A DNA stretch of 64,000 nucleotides. It comes from Tetraselmis striata. Lineage: Eukaryota; Chlorophyta; Chlorodendrophyceae; Chlorodendrales; Chlorodendraceae. The DNA lies in assembly GCA_006384855.1 (NCBI GenBank), contig VCJN01001361.1, forward strand, positions 1-64,000. Reading direction: 5' to 3'. The translations under genes and the position numbers were made by a program. The notes below the pieces were generated by a model. The model was not told the origin of the DNA and searched no databases. It worked only from the letters and a program-made list of their open reading frames with translations. Positions 26,833 through 38,000 of the stretch are shown in pieces; positions within the stretch are counted from its first letter, which is position 1, and every line of letters begins with the position of its first letter.

Positions 26833-28173
26833 TGTGTGTGGAAAGGGCGTGTGTGTGGGTGGGGGGGGGGGGGGGGTGAACCTCCACGCGGCGGCGTCGT
26901 GCGGTGCGCAGGCGGAAGCGGAAGCGGCTGGGGTCGTCCAACTGCAGCAGCACACCCAGCCGCTTGACCTGCTTGGTGCGCCCGTTGGACGCCCAGCGGA
27001 TGGTACACATCATGTTGTCCCTAGGGCCGCAGGGCGGGAAGGGCGGATGGTGCACATCATATTGTCAAAGGCGGGGCAAGGTATTATCCATGCAGGGCAG
27101 GCGGGTGCGAGCTGAGAGGGGGAGAGGGGGAGGCGGGGGGGCTCACTTGTCGTAGCCGACAACCGCGCACTCTGCCCATTTGAAGTTGCCATCGACGTCA
27201 AAGAAGCGGCTGGCAGCGGGCAGCCCCTCGCCACCGTGCCCCGTGACGGCCAGCTTGGCGAGCTCCTTGGGGATGTCCACCGGCTCGAGCTCCGGGTCAT
27301 CAAACAGCTCAAGCGCCATGGACGTGCTGGTCTTGGGCGGCTGGTGCCCCGTGGAGGGGCGCACAGCGTACGAGCGCTGCGAGCTGCTGGCGCGGTCGGG
27401 CACCCAGCCAAAGGGGTGCACGCGTGGCGGCAGGTCCGGCCCGTCGGTGTCCACATAGTCGGAGAGCGGGAACATGGCGGGCGACTTGGAGGGGTAGCTG
27501 CCCGTGCAGGTGGGGTCAAACGCAGCGTCCGAGTCCCACGCGCGCTTGGCGCCCACCAGCACCGGCACGCTCTCCTGCAGCGCGCCGCCGTCCTCCGCCG
27601 CGGCTGACGTGCCGCTCAGCGGCCGCAGCACCAGCGCGTGCTTCGTCGCGTGCTCCTCCGCTGCAAAGTCCAGCATGCCCGCCGCCACCGCGTCTGCACC
27701 CTCGCCTGGTGTGGGCGCGTAAGGCAATGGCGGCAGCGCGCCTGCGCAAGGCAAAGGCCAGCCCGACCCTCAGCCGTTGCCGCCCACCCCGCAGGCTCCA
27801 TTCCACCCCCTCAAAGGCGACCAATCCACCCTACATGGCGGCACTGTGAGCAGGTGCTGTGGGGCTGGCCAGCACAATGCACCGACACGGAGCCAAGCCG
27901 CAAGCAGTGAAGCCTACCTGACTTGTTGTGCTTGGCGCCCTTCCCGCTCCCTTTCTCCGGCTTGCCCGTCCCGTGCGCTTCTAGCAGGGAGAGCCCGCCG
28001 GCGGTGAACACCTGCGGCAGGCGCACCTTGACGGGCGCTCGCCCGTTGGGCGGCTTGCGCTGGCCGCGCCCATTGCTTGTCCTGCCGCCCACAGGCAGGC
28101 GGGCATACGACCTTGTCAGCGGACATGGGACCCTGGAGCACCTATTTTCGTCCTCTTGTTTCCCGGGTGACAT
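6927..28173 (-). CDS. Axonemal inner-arm dynein heavy chain (DNAH1/3/7/12 type)
   Basis: This is the ATP-driven minus-end motor of a ciliary inner arm. Exons in sense order: about 28173-27918 (start uncertain), 27741-27147, 27020-26882 (end ambiguous), 26524-25808, 25525-25100, 24842-24315, 23927-23460, 23288-23103, 22724-22392, 21850-21026, 20674-20327, 19826-19617, 19269-18396, 17984-17740, 17373-16888, 15814-15575, 15302-14910, 14757-14608, 14000-12807, 11887-10402, 10266-9193, 8966-7865, 7739-7182 and 6977-6927. Phases close throughout, giving about 4,250 residues. Visible are the tail, the linker ([16 protein letters not shown]), the nucleotide loops of AAA1-4, the stalk, AAA5-6 and a C-terminal domain ending [15 protein letters not shown]. 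The length and single tail fit single-headed inner-arm dyneins; the exact subtype needs a tree. Exon lengths show one extra base in 11887-10402, one in 8966-7865, and a compensating pair in 21850-21026. The intron after 23460 begins GC. Confidence 0.96.
10402..11887 (-). other. Dynein stalk, microtubule-binding domain and AAA5 start
   Basis: The ascending coiled coil runs from [12 protein letters not shown] to about 11650. The microtubule-binding tip, including VCHMLGIKP and [10 protein letters not shown], follows, then the descending coiled coil ([20 protein letters not shown]) and the start of AAA5. A single extra base at 11360-11362 separates the first and second parts, inside the binding domain just after DDPNF. 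Confidence 0.9.
12807..14000 (-). other. Dynein exon with AAA4
   Basis: The longest uninterrupted exon, 398 codons. It has [12 protein letters not shown], the usual AAA4 loop (Arg in place of Lys-Thr), then [20 protein letters not shown] and a helical run entering the stalk. The frame is intact. Confidence 0.95.
15575..15814 (-). other. Dynein exon with AAA3 P-loop
   Basis: It contains [12 protein letters not shown], an intact Walker A of the regulatory AAA3 site, preceded by [17 protein letters not shown]. It is bounded by introns of about 1.07 kb and 0.27 kb; the upstream one is repeat-rich. Confidence 0.95.
15815..16887 (-). repeat. Dynein intron with repeats of about 305 bp
   Basis: A segment near 16190-16250 recurs near 16495-16555 with few changes, so two diverged tandem units of about 305 bp are present, with further fragments on either side. 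GCTCCGAAACC-like sequences occur about eight times between 15865 and 16660. On the sense strand this reads GGTTTCGGAGC. Confidence 0.8.
18396..19269 (-). other. Dynein exon: AAA1 end and AAA2 start
   Basis: It holds the conserved [20 protein letters not shown] stretch of AAA1 and then an AAA2 loop, GYSYGSKTS, which keeps the GxxxxGKT/S outline but has the altered chemistry usual for the non-hydrolysing AAA2 site. [13 protein letters not shown] follows. The exon ends after one base of a split codon that the next exon completes as Glu (WIENMN). Confidence 0.95.
20327..20362 (-). other. Dynein AAA1 nucleotide-binding loop
   Basis: The exon ends with [12 protein letters not shown], the invariant P-loop of the main hydrolytic site. 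The next exon (19826-19617) supplies the matching [17 protein letters not shown] and [13 protein letters not shown] (Walker B) stretches. All key residues are present, so the principal motor site looks functional. Confidence 0.97.
22349..22375. repeat. G homopolymer in dynein intron
   Basis: A 27-base G run begins about 17 bases downstream (in sense, as poly-C) of the donor after 22392. Similar runs in dynein introns lie near 14584, 18331, 21889, 22738, 23077, 23429, 25080 and 26861. Confidence 0.95.
26798..26840. repeat. GC/GT dinucleotide repeat in dynein intron
   Basis: A compound microsatellite: alternating GC followed by alternating GT on the plus strand, within the intron between exons ending 26882 and starting 26524. 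A G run follows it. Confidence 0.95.
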
Positions 28174-28362
28174 CAGGGCCGGTTGGGTGGGGCGGCTGAG
28201 GGGACAGCCAGCCAGGCCCAAGCAGCTGGAGATGAGGCTGTGTGGGTGTGTAGCTGGCCTGCAGGGGTGCAGCTCGGAAGTGGAGGATGCGGCTAGCCAA
28301 GGGGCGGGGGTCAGGGCGCAGGGGTAGGCTGCTGAGTCAGCGCGGACTGGGTAGGGAGGGTA

Positions 28363-28395
<33 letters not shown>

Positions 28396-29363
28396 CGAGG
28401 GTGGTATGTATTTGACGGGATTTTAATTTATGGTATCTTATTATTCTTAAGGCATGGGCTGTGCCGCCCTGCGTGCTAGGCATTTGCGCGTGCGCAGCAG
28501 CCGGCCACACGCGCGCAGCCTGTGCAAGGCGCCCTGCCAGCCTTGCGCGGGGCGGAGTAAGCTGTAGGTCGCCGGCGCTGGCGTGGGGATAGCTGGGCGG
28601 GGCCGAGCGAGAGGGCCGTCCGAGGCGGGGAGTAATCATGATGGTAAAGGTGAAGTATAATAAAAGGCGGCATGTGGTCGGCATGCCGGCTGCATGTCGC
28701 ACCTGCCGTTCAGCCCCCAGGGCCCGTCCGCCCCCCCGTTGGGCTCCATAACGCCCCCGCACTTTGCTCAGCGCTTCCTGGCCGTTGGTGCCTGCGGTGC
28801 GCGTGGGTCTGAGGTTGTCCCTCGTGCGGCGTGGGCCGCTGTGGTGACGGTGCCCGGACCTGACCTACGGGTATTACAGGTCGCCGCCGTACGAGGGCGC
28901 GGGCGGCGGCCCGGCAGGCGCCTCGGTGTTGGAGCCTCGCCACTAGGTTATGGAAACCCCATTATGTCCCGATTTCGAGGACCAGTACAGCAGGCACCGG
29001 CGCGGTACAATATATTACGGAGTACCTGTACTCGTACACATGTCCGACGCCCATCCGCCCATATGTAGCGACTACTTTTTATAATATGTAGCGACTACTG
29101 CAACGTCAACGCAGACGCATCCGCGCACCATATGCATCATGCGAGCTCCCCCCCTCCGCCCCGCTCCCCAACCATCATGGTACCCTGACCCCCCCCCAGC
29201 CTTACTGCCAGGCGGGCCCTATATCCCCGCTCAGACCAGCGCGCGTCGCGGCTCCGCCCAGCACTTACCGGTATCCGCACGACAGACCTCAGCCCCCGGC
29301 ACATACGCCAGCAGCGGGCGACTGCTTCCCAGGGTGCGACTTACAGCTTGGCGGGGGCGCGCG
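28174..29363. other. Divergent intergenic region
   Basis: It lies between the dynein start and the next plus-strand gene. It has a 33-base G run (28363-28395) and two copies of GTAGCGACTAC (29065-29075 and 29088-29098). An ATG at 28700 opens a short Pro-rich frame that could be an upstream exon of the next gene, but I could not join it in phase. Confidence 0.5.
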
Positions 29364-32214
29364 ATGAACAGCCCGTCCGCGGGTGCCGCGGCTGTGGAGA
29401 CGGTCAACGCACCCTCGCCGAGCAGGTCGCGCCGGACGCCCCTGGATGACTCGGCAGAGGAGGTCATGGCGCGCGTTCCGTCAAGGCTGACACCGGGAAA
29501 GGAAGCACTAGAAGCCAACGACAGCGTGCAGCTGACGGTGCATGTCGGAAACGATGGGACGGAGCACCGCAGGATGGAGGTGAGCAGCGAGGGGACCGCG
29601 GCGCTGTGGGTTTTTGATAATTTTTTTCCTGTCGTTACAGCACATGGGGCGTCGCTAATCACGGTCGAACCGGTGCGGCGCAGGCTGGCAGCAGCCCGAG
29701 CCGACAGGAGCGACTGGCACTGGCGCTAGGTGTAATCCGGTCCGGTGCGGCACGGCTGCGGCGTTGGCTCTGGGAGCTGCTCAAGGCCGCCGCTACAAGC
29801 CTGTGGCACGGCGCTACCGGCGGCCGGTTGAAAGACGGTCTCGCGGCGCTGCCCTCGCTCTGGCGCCGCCTGCTCGCCACCGCGCTGGGCATGGCGGCCA
29901 TGCGGCTGGTGGCGCGCTGCCGCTCGGCGCTTAAAACCAGTATTGCGTCGGCTGCGTTTACCCTGAAGCTCAACCTCCTGTTCGGCGCAATAAGGCAATT
30001 ACTTCAGTCCCCCTCGCCCCTTCCTAGAATTCTAGAATGCCACTGCGACAGGCAGGCGCTCCGTGGGACTGCGTGCATGTGTGCACCTGATGCAAAAAGG
30101 AAATTGCTTACCGAGGCGCGCCCCTGTTTGCGGCGGCCCCGCCACCTTCCTTCCCAGGCTCGAGTCCAACTGCAGTCTGCAGGTCCTGGGCGGCCAGTCC
30201 TCCTCCGGCGCTTCGCCGCCGCCGCCGCCGCACAGCAGCGAGCAGGAAGCTCAGCTGGGCACCGACTCGGGCGTCCTAGTCTACTCCACGCCCAGCACGC
30301 CTGAGGTGCGGAACTCCCCCAGCCAGCCTGCCATGCACGTCGATAGGTACGCACTGGTGTGGCGAGCGGCCGGCCCTGAATTGCTCCACGCCGTCCATGG
30401 GATGTCTCCCGCTCAGAGAACCTTCACCATGCCGGAGCATTCACGCTCCAGCGTCGCCTCGGACTCGAACGCTTCCGGCGGCAGCTTCAGCCACGGCTAC
30501 CCCTCACCAGGCACGCCTGCCTCGCTCGCCCCTTTGTCCCCCGACCCCCTTCTCGCACTCTGATTCGCGAAGAGTCGTGACTAATCACCTTTCCAGTTCC
30601 GTTTGAGCATCGAATTTTAACCCAATTGTAGACTAATTTGCGTGTTCAAATACCTCAAGGTGGAGATTGTTTATGCAGCTGTCAAAAAGTGATTGATGCT
30701 CCTCTTGCCTGCGCAGACGGCCGCCCCGGCAGCGCAGGAAGCCCCGCTGCGGGCCGGGTGTCCCTGCGCGTGCAGGTTTCGCCCGCGGCGTCCTCGCGGC
30801 CCTCACTGTCGCGATACTCCCAGCACATGGAGCTAGCGGACTCCTCCCCCAGCGTGAGCGCTGCGTCTGCTCTCCCAACCGCCCGCCTCGAGCGCCCACC
30901 TGCCTGCCTTGAGCGCCGGTATCCCCAAGCTAGCCACGCAGCCATATGTGGCACAGCCATTCGTCAGAGGAATGGGTTCATTTGACTGAAGTCACCCCCC
31001 CCCCCCCCCCCCCCTTCCACCCTCCTACTTCCCACCCTCTGCTTTCTGCGGCAGTCGAATGGCAGCCCTTCCGTGCCCCGCTGCGGCGCGGATCCGGAGC
31101 CCGATGTCGCGGGTCCCCACGATCGCGAACTTGTTGACTCAGTCTCCCTCCCAGGTCCCCCCCCCCCCCCCCCCCCTTCACAGCCAAAGCAACGCACACC
31201 CGATGAAGCACACCTACATTGACAAGCAACAATGCCCTTCACTCTGCCTCTTACATTACAGTATGTATGAATTATACAACAATGCCCCAACGAAAGGTAT
31301 GTTTGTGGTCTGCATGTCTGAGCAGTGCAGGTCTGCCAATGCCCTTAGTGAAGCCATCTGCCGTAACCGATACCCCTAGGCTTTGCCATATTATAGGTTT
31401 TGACCCCCTCGCAAACAGTGGAAACATGTTTCTACTTGAGGTATCCCACAATAACAAACACTGCGTGGGAAAAGCCAACCCGATGCTGTGTACAACACTG
31501 CATGATTTGGGGAACCATATTCAACAGTATATTCTGATCAACAAAGCGCTTGTGTCTCCACTGTTTACAGCTTTCATTAAATATCAATTTACAGGGTACA
31601 GCGCCTTTCCCTGTCCCTACTACTCGAACATGCTGCAGCCAGCGCCATTGCTTGGCATGTGCGGCCGGGGCGGCAGCGCGCACGTGACGACCAAGTCCAT
31701 CGTCAGGCCTGACGCCCCACGGCCCATCTCCTCCGCCGCAGGCGCGCCCCTGCTCATGTGCCGCAGCCTGGCGAGCCAGGAGGACGTCTCCCTCAAGGCG
31801 AGCCACTCCTCGGGGCTGTGGCTGCCCACGCCGCGCTCGCTCAGCGGCACGCCCCGTGCGCACCGCCCGCACCTCTGCCGCGCCGCCTCGCCGCAGTCGC
31901 CTGGGACCTCCCGCCTGGCGCGCTTTGCCAGCCCGCGCGTGCTGAGCCCCTCGGAGGCGGTCAACGCACTGGGCGACAGCGGCGGCGGCACGCCGGACTA
32001 CTACGTGGCGCACAGCTGGCGGCACCCCGCCAAGCAAGCGCCGCGGCGCCCGGTTGCCAGGCGGCGCCATGGCAGCAGCGGAGGGCAGCGCTGGCGGCGT
32101 GGAGGCAGAGAGCGAAGAGGAGAGGCCAGTGGTGAGGGAGCTGGGCGAGTACCTGCGCCCCGGCGGCAAGGAGAACGCCCACACGGCCGCAGACAACAGC
32201 TTGTGGACTGTCTA
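29364..32214 (+). CDS. Ser/Pro-rich orphan protein, about eight exons
   Basis: I do not recognise the family. Phase-consistent exons are 29364-29579, 29684 to about 29995, 30158-30346, 30452-30510, 30717-30853, 31055-31154 and 31643 to about 32214. The ATG at 29364 begins MNSPSAGAAAVETV. The second exon encodes amphipathic and hydrophobic helices (RLRRWLWELLKAAATSLW, LLATALGMAAMRLVARC). The rest is dominated by Ser, Pro, Ala and Gly with many SP and TP pairs, resembling a phosphorylated, disordered scaffold. The last part ends KENAHTAADNSLWTV in a different frame from the preceding stretch, with no convincing intron between, so either a short intron or a one-base error lies near 32040-32065. 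Two introns may start with GC. The model is provisional; the earliest exon may be missing. Confidence 0.5.
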
Positions 32215-32241
32215 GGGAGGAACCATGCGTGCAGGTGCACG

Positions 32242-32271
32242 GACACACACACACACACACACACACACACT

Positions 32272-32307
<36 letters not shown>
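32242..32307. repeat. AC microsatellite
   Basis: Two blocks of alternating AC/CA, interrupted by a 5-base segment near 32271. It lies about 30 bases after the stop of the Ser/Pro-rich gene, presumably in its 3' untranslated region. Confidence 0.97.
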
Positions 32308-32309
<2 letters not shown>

Positions 32310-32676
32310 GTCACCCATTGCTAGACCAAACGACACACTCGTCCAAGTTATGCTTTGCTGGTCAACTACGACAGTAGGACAGAAATGAAAAGAGCAGGCG
32401 GCGCAATGGCATCAGCAGACGCCCATGGGGTGGCGGTTCATTGCCAGTCTCCACACTCCAATGACGCCTCGCTTTTTGGCTGTCGGCGGTAGCATAGCCG
32501 CGGCACCTCTGTGTATATGGCTGCTCTGCGTAAGTACGGCGCTTCAGCGCCTGGTTTTATTGCATTCCAACCTATTGCCGGGGCATCGCCAGCATTCCAT
32601 AGAGGCGGGTCCGCTGGGGAGGTGCACTACGCCGCGTGTCATGCGCGAGCTCAATGGGTTTTAGGGTTTGGCGCCC

Positions 32677-33704
32677 TCAGGAGCTGGGCGCGTGGCCGTG
32701 CCGCATGCTCGGCACCTCCCCCCGGATCTTGTACTTGGGCTCGCTGCCGTACACCTTCCTCTCCCACATGTTGACGTACTTCGCCTCGATGCCGCACTGC
32801 GCGATGCGCACCGCCTCCAGCGGCCGGTCCATCCGGCCTGTCCGCACACGCTCGATGCGGTGCACCACCTCCATGCCTGCGGCACGACGGCAGCCAGCCT
32901 TGTCAGGCACCCGCGGCCCATCCTCTCACTACCTGTGGCCCGGCCCGAGTCTGCCAGGCAACCTTGCTTCGCGCACCTTGCGTGACCTGGCCAAAGACGA
33001 CGTGCTTCCCATCGAGGTGTGGTGTCGGCACCGTGGTGATGAAAAACTGGCTGCCGTTGGTGTCCTTGCCGGCGTTGGCCATTGACACCCGGCCGGGTTT
33101 TGAGTGCTTCAGCTTGAAGTTCTCGTCTGCAGGCAGACAGGATCACAGTCAGTCAGAACGGTGCCACCTTGAGCCATGGGAGGGTGATGGTTGGCGAGGA
33201 CGGGGGTGCAGTGAGTCTCACCCCTGAATTGCCGCTTCCAGATGGAGGTGCCCCCCGTGCCATCGCCACGTGTGATGTCGCCACCCTGGATCATGAAGCC
33301 CCTGAGGCCAGTGCGCACTGACTGTCAAACGTAAGCCTCTCCATGATTTCCCTGGTGTATTCCTCTCAGCGGAGTGAAAGGGGGGGGGGGGGGGGGGATC
33401 ACTGAATGACGCGGTGGAAGATGGAGCTCTTGTAAGTGAGCGACATCTTGTCGCTGGCCAGGCCGAGAAAATTCTCCACCGTCTTCGGCACCACCTTGCC
33501 GTACAGCCCCACCACAATGCGGCCCGCGTACTTGTCGCCAATATCGATGTCGAAGTGCACCACGTGCGTGAAGTCGTCCTCCGACAGCGACGGGCCGCCA
33601 GGGAGAGCGGCCGCTGGGGGTGCGCACCAGCCGGCTACGAGCACCAGCGCCAACAGGTGCAGCGCCGGCTGCAACCGTTGAGACGCGGCATGCCGAGTTG
33701 TCAT
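32677..33704 (-). CDS. Secretory cyclophilin (peptidyl-prolyl isomerase), 243 aa
   Basis: It catalyses cis-trans isomerisation of Xaa-Pro bonds, here in the secretory pathway. Exons 33704-33403, 33301-33222, 33126-32977 and 32876-32677 join in phase (732 nt). The N-terminus is a signal peptide ([19 protein letters not shown]). Family motifs follow in order: [33 protein letters not shown] with the catalytic Arg, Phe and Gln, RGDGTGG, and [16 protein letters not shown], then [12 protein letters not shown]. The usual Trp before LDGKHVVFG (Trp121 of human cyclophilin A) is His, as in Cyp40, which lowers cyclosporin affinity there. The C-terminus extends about 40 residues past the core ([17 protein letters not shown]) without a KDEL-type signal. 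Intron 1 has a G run just past the donor. Confidence 0.96.
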
Positions 33705-35004
33705 CGGCCCTCCTGCCGACAGGCGCCCGCTAGACTTGCAGCCCGCCAGGCTTCGATACAGTCGGGAAATCCGCCACCAACAGGCGTTGCCTGGATAGGG
33801 GCAACGACCGTATCGACTATTCCGTTTGCTGCTGGCTGGGTGCGTGCCGGCCATCAGCACGACGCGCCGCCCGCCGTATACCTCGCCGATTTCGCGTGAG
33901 CAGCGCAGCGGGCCGCGGCGGGCTGCGACTGCGCGCTCGCGCCAGCCCAGCGCGCAGGCACTACGCGGTACGCAGGCGCAGGAAGAAGCGCGCAGCATAT
34001 TAATATAAAACTATAATTAAATGAGCTAGCAGCGCGGGTATATTCATATAAAACCAAGGGCTGCACTCCTCCCAAGGATTACACATACGAACTACTGCAT
34101 CTATGGAATGTAAATTGTCGTCGTCATATCCATGTGAATATCTGACGAAACGAAAACGTTATGACACCGCAATATAAATAAAGGGTCCAGGCATGGACGA
34201 TTTGTTCTGTCGTGTATTGGCGTAAACTTGATACCCGTACGAGTATTTCGCCACTTTAAGAAGCAAAGCAACCGCTACCGCTAGGACTACTGCTCGAAAA
34301 GCACACTCGTATCAGTCACGCACAGAATCGACGTACCCCGCGCGGCCACGCGCCGCCGCCGCGCGGGCGTCCCGCCCCCGCCACCCCGCACACCCACCCA
34401 CAACTGTAACATCCGGCGCCACGCACCATCCGGCGTCACATCATCCGCTCACCACCCGACGCCATCCCCGCAATATTCTCGCGGTCTCAGATATGCAGTC
34501 TGGACCTAGAGGTCCTCTGTAGCCAGAACTTCTCGTGCCCGGGGGAAGTCGGACCTATCGCCCGGGAATTCCCTTGCTGCGGCTGCGGTCAAAGCGCCCT
34601 GCTGCGCGAGGTGTTGTGGGCCGCGTTAATCCACACGCATGTGCCCGCGGGACGGTGTGACGGCGGCACCACCTCGACGCCCGCGTTCGCGCCCCGCACA
34701 GCGCGCTCTGGGTCAGTGAGCCCCGCTACGTTGGTTCTTTTAATCCATCGGCGCTGGATTGCGCTCGGCGCGGGGAGGGGCGCCTGCAGATATACGGGCC
34801 GGGTCTGGTGGCGCGGGGCGTCGTGAGCGGCAGTTGGGGCGGCTGACGGGGACGGACCCCGAGTAATCCACCGTACACGCCGGGGCAACAACGGCGCGAA
34901 GAATTGGACCCGCCCGACGACTTGCTATCTGTCTCCGACCACGTGACTGCACGGCGAGGACGTAAGTAGGGCTGCTACACTCCCGTCGAGTGTTGAACGC
35001 CGGA
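33705..35004. other. Divergent intergenic region
   Basis: It separates the cyclophilin and NT-C2 genes, which diverge. GC-poor from 33990 to 34330, then very GC-rich with several CCCGGG-type palindromes. Open frames here show no family pattern. Confidence 0.55.
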
Positions 35005-38000
35005 ATGGCTTCGTGCATGTTAGGCGCGCTGGAGCAGCGCGCGGTTCGATGCGCCGTCGTCCGGTTCGCCGCCGTCGGATGGCCCTGCGGATCGCCGGCC
35101 GCCAGCCAGGCCGAGACGGCGGAGCGGCTACTTGTCCAGGTGCGCCATGAACGTGATCGTCCCTCCATCTTCAGTTACAGGCATCGGATCGACGCAGAAT
35201 TCGGCGTCGCAGCCCCTTAATTGCCATCACCCGCAGTACTGAGTACTCCCGACCCGTTGTCGCCCGTGCCGATACAGTCGGTGTTCAATAGTAAAACTCT
35301 CCCGAGGTGTTGTTACGATGGGAGCCGACCCGTGGCTCCAAAGATACCCCACCCCCGGTCATTTTCAGTGAGCGGTCCGATGACACCGAGTCCTGCCCCC
35401 AGCGCTGAGCCCCGTTTCTGTGGCCCCGTCTGTCCGGTCCGCACGCCAGGTGGCGTGGAAGGGCGGTCCTGGCAGGCACGCCCTCCGCAAGCGTCCGGTG
35501 GACTGCACTGACTTCGGCACGTGGCGGCCTGGACCCCGCGGTATGGATGATCCGGGCGGGTGCGTTGCGTGGGGCGACGGGGCGGTGTTTGAGCAGCACT
35601 GCGGGTTCCGGCTGTCGAGGGGGCGCCAGCGGGCGCAGGCCTGGACGGTGCGTGCCCCCGCCCTGCCCCTGCGCCGCTGACTGCCCCCGCCGTATAACAG
35701 CCTCCCAAATGCATAGTCATCGCTGCTTGATTCGTCAGTAACTGGCATATTATTTATATACGCATTAACAATGAAAAAGCCCCCCTTCTCCCCCTTGCCT
35801 CGTATTGAAGGGGGCGATGAGTGCAGCGACTAGACTACCTGTTTCAGACGAGGTTGCTCGATTATTTGTGGTGATGTATATGAGTAAAATGGGCGCGTGT
35901 ATTATATATGTACATGGAGATATGGATATAAATATAAATATATATCATGTAGAAAATAAATACTAAGACGATCACTATCGCGAGTACATCTCAGTGCCAC
36001 TACTGTTGTTTTAAAGCAGGCAGTCCAGGGAAGTCCTAAGATTACTGCAGTATACTACATTAAACAGCTGACTATCATCGGGTGAGACATGTCGCTCGGG
36101 CTCGCACTGTGCTCCAAAACCACACTACAGCATAGGGTTCTGCTCAAATACGTCACGAAGCTGGCGAAGGTTATAGCCCTGGGCCAGGCATCTAGAGAAC
36201 AAACATAGCCAACCGGGAAATGGGTTGTATATAGGTAGAGTGCGCCCCTGCCCAGCATTGCCGTGCTTACTGACTTACCCATGCTGGCCATGATGTCATT
36301 TTTCATCCCGCAGGTGAGGTTCTCAGTCATCCAGTGCGGCAGCATGGGTACCCGCCTCCTGGGTGCCACCTGTGTCAACCTTGCCGAGATTTTCCTCATC
36401 GCGGGGCCGCAGTCCCGCGCACCGCAGTCGGTGGTTGTGCCTCTGAGCGACAATCAGCCGGCCAGCGGCACTGTTCCGGAGCTCCATGTGGAGTTTTCCT
36501 TCCTGCCTGTTTGCGCTGTCAAGTCAAGCGACGTTGCGTTACAGCTCAGCAGCACCGCTGGCCTGTTCTCCCGCCTCTCCTCCAGGTTCTCCACCTCGAG
36601 CAGCGCCGACGACGACATCCATTTTTCGGTGTCATCATTGCCGTTGACTGATCACAGCAAGCTGCCTGGGGAACCCACTCCTCCTGACGGAGCATTCAGC
36701 ACCTCCCTGAAGCGAAAGCCCAGCCTTGGCTCTGGTAGGAGTAGCGTGAGCGAGGGAAGCCTCGCGTCTGACAGCATATTTGAGCTCCTGGTTGAGGACA
36801 CCGTCGGTGCGCAGCAGTTATCCACCAAGACGACAAGCAATCACAGCGGTGCGGCGGAGCTCCCGCAATCAGCAGCCTCGCCGAAGGCAAACCGGAAACC
36901 GCGCGCCCGTCGCGGCAGAAAGACACACAGAAAGACCACGGAGTCGCGGTTGACAGGTGCCAATGCCGACAACTCGTCAGCTGCCATTCTTCAGGACACT
37001 ACAAAGTTGTCACCAGAGGACATCTTGCCTGTCCAGCAGCCAGTGCGTGCCAACGCCGCCGTCTGTGACGCCGCAGCTTGCGACGGTGAAGCCGCTCTTC
37101 ATCCCATTGGAAGCCTCGCGTCATGTACTGCACTTCTAAGCAGCCCGGCCGGCGATGCGTCACAAGTAGGACAGGGCTGGCTGGCACGCACGATGGCGTC
37201 CCTGCGGGCAAATAAGAGTAAGCAGGCCAGTGGCACCTCTGCTGCAACGTCTACTGACAAGAAGTCGCTGGTGGATGAGAGCAAGCTTGGGGTGGAGGAC
37301 GAGGCGGAGAGGGCCGCCAAGCGGAAGGCAGCTGACCAAGATGAGCAGCAGGTGCTTGATCGCGTGCTGGCGGAGAGTGCTCGGCTAGCGCGTGGCCTCA
37401 GCGGTTCGCTACTCCGGGCGCCTTCGCATAGGCGCCACGCCTCGTCCTCGTCCTCGTCCTCGTCCTCGGCGTCTGTGGAGCGGGCCCCCTCCGGGGATGA
37501 GTCACAGCAGCTGCTTGGCGGAGACATCGATGGCGCCGATGATGCCGATGATGGCGACGAGTGCTTTCAGCTTGGCCGTGCGATTAGTGGTGGATGGATC
37601 TCAGCTCGGCTCACGAGCCGCGGCGAGGCGAGCGAGACGGTGTCGGCCCACCTTGACCTGTTCTACGGGTCGATGGATCAGACCAGCCCGACAGCAGACG
37701 GCCCCGCTGCGTGCTCGTGCTCCACGCTCTCCCTGTCGCGATGGATCCTGGCCGCCGGCCACGTGCCGACTCAGCCAGGTGAGATGGACGCCGCGCTGCT
37801 GGAGGGCTGCCGGCAGTGGCGCGCCTTGAGCGCCGTCCCCACCCACCGCGCGGCATTCCCAGACGCGCACTTCGACCTGGATACCGTACTTGCGGCGCAA
37901 GAGCGGGGTCCGAGCGGTGCTTCGCGCGTGAGGCTGTTGCCAGATCGCTCGTTTGTGGGGTTTTTCCGACCGTCTGGTCTGAAATGTGAGGTGCTGGCTG

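Noticed and set aside
32230-32310. Alternating Thr-His coding stretch
   Set aside because: It is the AC microsatellite read in frame, after the likely stop codon.
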